This document shows positions 4,302-6,979 of a stretch of DNA of 6,979 nucleotides, piece after piece. Below the pieces are notes generated by a model. The model saw nothing but the letters and a program-made list of their open reading frames with translations, ran no database searches and had not been told where the DNA came from. This DNA comes from Blastocatellia bacterium (GTDB lineage: Bacteria; Acidobacteriota; Blastocatellia; Pyrinomonadales; Pyrinomonadaceae), in contig PSRF01000345.1 in NCBI GenBank assembly GCA_003175865.1, forward strand, positions 1 through 6,979. The letters run 5' to 3'. The position numbers and the translations under genes are program-made. Positions within the stretch are counted from its first letter, which is position 1. Every line of letters begins with the position of its first letter.

Positions 4302-5990
4302 TCACTTCTCAAGGTACATCTGCGCGGCCATCTTCGTAAGCTTCCACACGCGCGACCATGCAATGCGGTTGTCAGCTGTCTCGCGACCAGTCAACTTATC
4401 GAGTATTAACTTTCCGAAGATCCTGCCTTCGCGACGCAACATAAACTCTTTCGCGTATGGCTTAGCAGTCTCAAAGAAGCTGAAACCTGGATCGGTGACG
4501 ACCCCGATTCCTTCAAGCGTCATCAGCGCACGCATGATGTAAGTGAAGTTCGCAGGTAGACGGAATGGATAGTCGTAAATGACCTCAGCGAGATCGTAGG
4601 TCAACTCTTTGAAATTGACCTCGCCGAGCCTCAGATTCAAATAGTGTTTGAAGAGTCCTTCAACAACTGGCCGAACAGTTTCAGGATCAACTCCTGGCTT
4701 CAAAAAGTTCAGGTTAATGATGTCCTGACCCAAACCATGCACATCGCGACCAATGACGTGAAAGAATGCGTCGATCATTTGCGCCTGAAGTTTGGGGGTG
4801 ATACGGCCCACCATACCGAAATCGAAAAACGCAAGATGTCCGCTGTCCATCACCAACAAATTACCCGGGTGCGGATCGGCGTGAAAGAAACCGTCTTCGA
4901 GTAACTGCTTCAAGTAAGTGCGAATCAGAAGTCGATTAACCTTAACTGGTGAGATACGTCTCGCACGCAAACCTTCAAGATCAACTACCTTCGTGCCGCG
5001 AATGAATTCGAGTGTCAACAGGTGAGTGCTCGTGTGCGACCAGATGATTTTTGGCACACGAACCGCGCGCCAAGTGCGGAAGTTGTAACGGAAACGGTCT
5101 GCGTTTCTACCTTCCTTCACATAATCCATCTCTTCAAAGATGGTCGAGTGAAACTCTCGCAGCATACCGTCCCAATCCGCATTTTCGTTTGCACTCGGAA
5201 TGAAGCGATTCGCAAGTTTGATTGAGCGATAAAGAATTGCGATGTCGAAGGTGATCGCTTCTCTTAAGTTCGGACGCTGGACTTTAACCGCAACCTCTTC
5301 TCCGCTTGCGAGACGTGCGCGATAAACCTGTCCCAGTGAGGCTGAGGCGATTGGTTCGCTATCGATTTCAGCATAGGCCTCCAGTACCGGGCGACCAAGT
5401 TCAGCCTCTATTCGAGCAAACGCTTCCGCAGTTGGATATGGTGGTACCTGGTCTTGGAGCGTCGCCAATTCCTTCACATACGCCAGTGGCAACAGATCTG
5501 CGCGTGTGCCAAGTGCCTGGCCAATCTTGATGAATGTTGGTCCAAGCGCAATCAATCGTTGACGCAACCACACGGCCTGCTTCTCAAGTCGCGCTTCCTT
5601 CCGCACAGAACCTTCGTCGCCGCGAAAGATCACGAACCGCAGAATTCGCACAAAGCGATCAAACAGAACATAAAGAGTGTTGCGAACCCAGGTTTTAAAT
5701 TGAGCAGCACTACCTAACCCGCGCGCCTCTTCACGTAATCGATTCGCGTTGCGTCGATTGAAGTTTGCGCGAACATCGTAGGTATCCAGAAACAGATAAA
5801 GTGAAAGGAGGCCCAAAACCTGCGCGACACGAGCGGCACGTAACCATCCTTTCAGTCCACGGCCGGCCAATATCTGGTCGATCAACTCATCGTTTAGAGT
5901 TGGAACTGAGGTGCGAGGTTTTTGTGCTGGTACGACAGCGGCTGGAATACTTTGTTGTCTCTTAACTAGTGCTTGATTACTGGTCATCAT
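4302..5990 (-). CDS. AarF/ABC1/UbiB-family atypical kinase or ATPase
   Basis: The 562-residue protein carries the family signatures in order. These are the KxGQ motif (KIGQ, 155-158, within LGPTFIKIGQALGTRADLLP), the alanine-rich nucleotide loop (ASASLGQVY, 215-223), the VAVK lysine (K236), EEMDYVKEG (286-294), the catalytic loop HADPHPGN (370-377) and the metal-binding DFG (390-392). All key residues are intact. The family supports ubiquinone biosynthesis (UbiB, COQ8) and related lipid or quinone processes as an atypical ATPase; the substrate here is not known. There is an N-terminal extension of about 100 residues with a short hydrophobic stretch (about 56-69). The paired C-terminal membrane helices found in E. 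coli UbiB are not apparent: the protein ends in a charged and amphipathic tail. The start is one of two adjacent ATGs (5990 or 5987). The upstream ribF stop is one base away and no Shine-Dalgarno sequence is seen, which suggests translational coupling. Confidence 0.92.
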   Translation of the reverse strand: MMTSNQALVKRQQSIPAAVVPAQKPRTSVPTLNDELIDQILAGRGLKGWLRAARVAQVLGLLSLYLFLDTYDVRANFNRRNANRLREEARGLGSAAQFKTWVRNTLYVLFDRFVRILRFVIFRGDEGSVRKEARLEKQAVWLRQRLIALGPTFIKIGQALGTRADLLPLAYVKELATLQDQVPPYPTAEAFARIEAELGRPVLEAYAEIDSEPIASASLGQVYRARLASGEEVAVKVQRPNLREAITFDIAILYRSIKLANRFIPSANENADWDGMLREFHSTIFEEMDYVKEGRNADRFRYNFRTWRAVRVPKIIWSHTSTHLLTLEFIRGTKVVDLEGLRARRISPVKVNRLLIRTYLKQLLEDGFFHADPHPGNLLVMDSGHLAFFDFGMVGRITPKLQAQMIDAFFHVIGRDVHGLGQDIINLNFLKPGVDPETVRPVVEGLFKHYLNLRLGEVNFKELTYDLAEVIYDYPFRLPANFTYIMRALMTLEGIGVVTDPGFSFFETAKPYAKEFMLRREGRIFGKLILDKLTGRETADNRIAWSRVWKLTKMAAQMYLEK

Positions 5991-5991
5991 A

Positions 5992-6945
5992 TTAAATCAC
6001 TGAAAGCATGTGCTTCGTTCCGGCTCTCTCAAAATAGTTCGTCGCACGCGCAACATCTCTATCAATCTGCGACTTCAATTCCTCAATCGAACTAAACTTC
6101 CGCTCGTCGCGCAAGCGGTGCAGGAATCTTACTCGAACAACATCGCCGTACAAGTCTCCCGCCCAATTCATTACGTAAGTCTCCACCGAAGGTTCCGTTA
6201 CATCACCAAAAGTCGGTCTTAAGCCTATATTTGTAACGCTTCGCCGCCATTGTCCATCAACTAAAGTCCCTGTCACATAAACACCATTCCTGGGTATGAC
6301 GCGGTTCTGTGGATGCAGGTTGGCCGTCGGAAATCCCAGCTTCTGACCGCGTTCTGCACCCTTCTCGACGCGACCTTCAACACCGTACGGACGACCCAAC
6401 ATTTGCCGCGCAACATTGACTTGGCCACGAGCTAACAACTGTCGAATCTTACTTGAACTGACTCGCTGCCCACGAACCTGCACTTCGGGCACTTCGTCGG
6501 CAGCAAATCCTAGTTGGGCGCCGACACGTTTTAGCAATTCGATGTTGCCCTCACGATTGTGACCGAATGCAAAACCTTTACCAAGATAAACCGCCTCCGC
6601 GTGCAAACGGTCTTTGACGACGTCCCGAAGAAAGTCGGCAGCGCGAATTTTTGAAAACTCGGGAGTAAATCTCACGACAATTGTTTGTTCAATGCCAAGT
6701 ACTCCGAAGCCTTCGATCTTTTGATCGAAGGTCTGCAGCAACGGCGGAGCAGATTCTGGGTGCAGGACTGCACGGGGATGTGGGTCGAAAGTGATTACAG
6801 TAGGTACGGCATTTCCGGCACGCGCACGTTCGACAACTTTGCGCATGATCAGTTGGTGGCCACGGTGAAGACCATCAAACACGCCAAGTGTCAGCACCGT
6901 CGGGCGCTGAATTCTGGCGTTATCTGTTCCGTGAAAAAGCCTCAT
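5992..6945 (-). CDS. ribF: Bifunctional riboflavin kinase / FAD synthetase
   Basis: The enzyme phosphorylates riboflavin to FMN and adenylylates FMN to FAD. The 317-residue length is normal for the family. The N-terminal adenylyltransferase domain shows GVFDGLHRGH (21-30, the nucleotidyltransferase HxGH motif), TFDPHPRAVL (52-61), GKGFAFGHNREGN (122-134) and VSSSKIRQLL (162-171). The C-terminal riboflavin kinase domain shows G-x-V...RGQKLGFPTANL (191-210, with the PTAN metal/ATP motif), NGVY (220-223), NIGLRPTFG (239-247) and the probable catalytic glutamate in VETYV (E255). In the FMN-binding motif, glycine replaces an aspartate found in E. coli RibF (DDFRFG versus KGFAFG). ATG 6945 is the only reasonable start: an in-frame TAA lies at 6978-6976 and motif I begins at residue 21. 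No Shine-Dalgarno sequence precedes it, and a GC-rich palindrome fills the leader. It is followed by the UbiB-family gene with a one-base gap. Confidence 0.96.
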   Translation of the reverse strand: MRLFHGTDNARIQRPTVLTLGVFDGLHRGHQLIMRKVVERARAGNAVPTVITFDPHPRAVLHPESAPPLLQTFDQKIEGFGVLGIEQTIVVRFTPEFSKIRAADFLRDVVKDRLHAEAVYLGKGFAFGHNREGNIELLKRVGAQLGFAADEVPEVQVRGQRVSSSKIRQLLARGQVNVARQMLGRPYGVEGRVEKGAERGQKLGFPTANLHPQNRVIPRNGVYVTGTLVDGQWRRSVTNIGLRPTFGDVTEPSVETYVMNWAGDLYGDVVRVRFLHRLRDERKFSSIEELKSQIDRDVARATNYFERAGTKHMLSVI

Positions 6946-6948
6946 TTT

Positions 6949-6973
6949 GGAGTGCGGCGGCTTGACGCCGCTT
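6949..6973. repeat. Third, divergent palindromic repeat at the ribF start
   Basis: On the plus strand, GGAGTGCGGCGGCTTGACGC and the bases after it contain the inverted repeat GCGGCG (6954-6959) / CGCCGC (6966-6971) around a 6-nt loop. The layout, GGAG-Y-GC followed by a GC-rich hairpin, parallels the half-unit of the two long elements (GGAGCGCAGGCG-TCCT-CGCCTGC), but the sequence differs. It ends four to five bases from the ribF ATG, where a ribosome binding site would be expected. The element may continue past the window edge. Confidence 0.55.
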
Positions 6974-6979
6974 TGTTAT

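Overview
The window looks like a chromosomal segment of an Acidobacteriota bacterium, most likely a Blastocatellia/Pyrinomonadales-type genome. This is an inference from three things: the M14-peptidase relative with a C-terminal amidotransferase-like domain, the intermediate base composition, and the GC-rich palindromic intergenic repeats. I have no database match behind it. Five genes are present and no RNA genes, insertion sequences or CRISPR arrays were seen.

Layout. Positions 1-966 (+) hold the 3' end of a large M14-type carboxypeptidase-like gene. A 200-bp spacer (967-1166) carries a long palindromic element (1002-1092) and a small inverted repeat (1100-1117). Two co-directional genes follow: a small single-pass membrane protein of unknown function (1167-1850) and a 729-residue membrane-anchored SPFH/flotillin-like protein (1890-4079). 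A 9-bp perfect hairpin and a good ribosome binding site lie between them. A convergent spacer (4080-4301) contains two hairpins, the second a clear intrinsic terminator, and a second copy of the palindromic element. On the minus strand, ribF (6945-5992) and an AarF/ABC1/UbiB-family gene (5990-4302) form a tight pair separated by one base. A third, related but distinct palindrome sits directly in front of the ribF start at the window edge.

How the genes work together. The membrane protein and the SPFH protein are probably one functional unit at the membrane. The SPFH protein is the most interesting object here. Ahead of its SPFH domain it carries tandem repeats (three clear copies, a partial one before them, and a fourth split by a charged helical insert), followed by a coiled coil. 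That order resembles the major vault protein, but with an added N-terminal membrane anchor. RibF makes FMN and FAD. The UbiB-family protein is an atypical kinase/ATPase of the family tied to quinone and lipid biology, so the minus-strand pair may serve respiratory cofactor supply, though that link is contextual only.

The two 86-87-bp palindromic elements share both their arms and the sequence of their central loops, in opposite orientations. They are therefore copies of one dispersed element rather than two unrelated hairpins.
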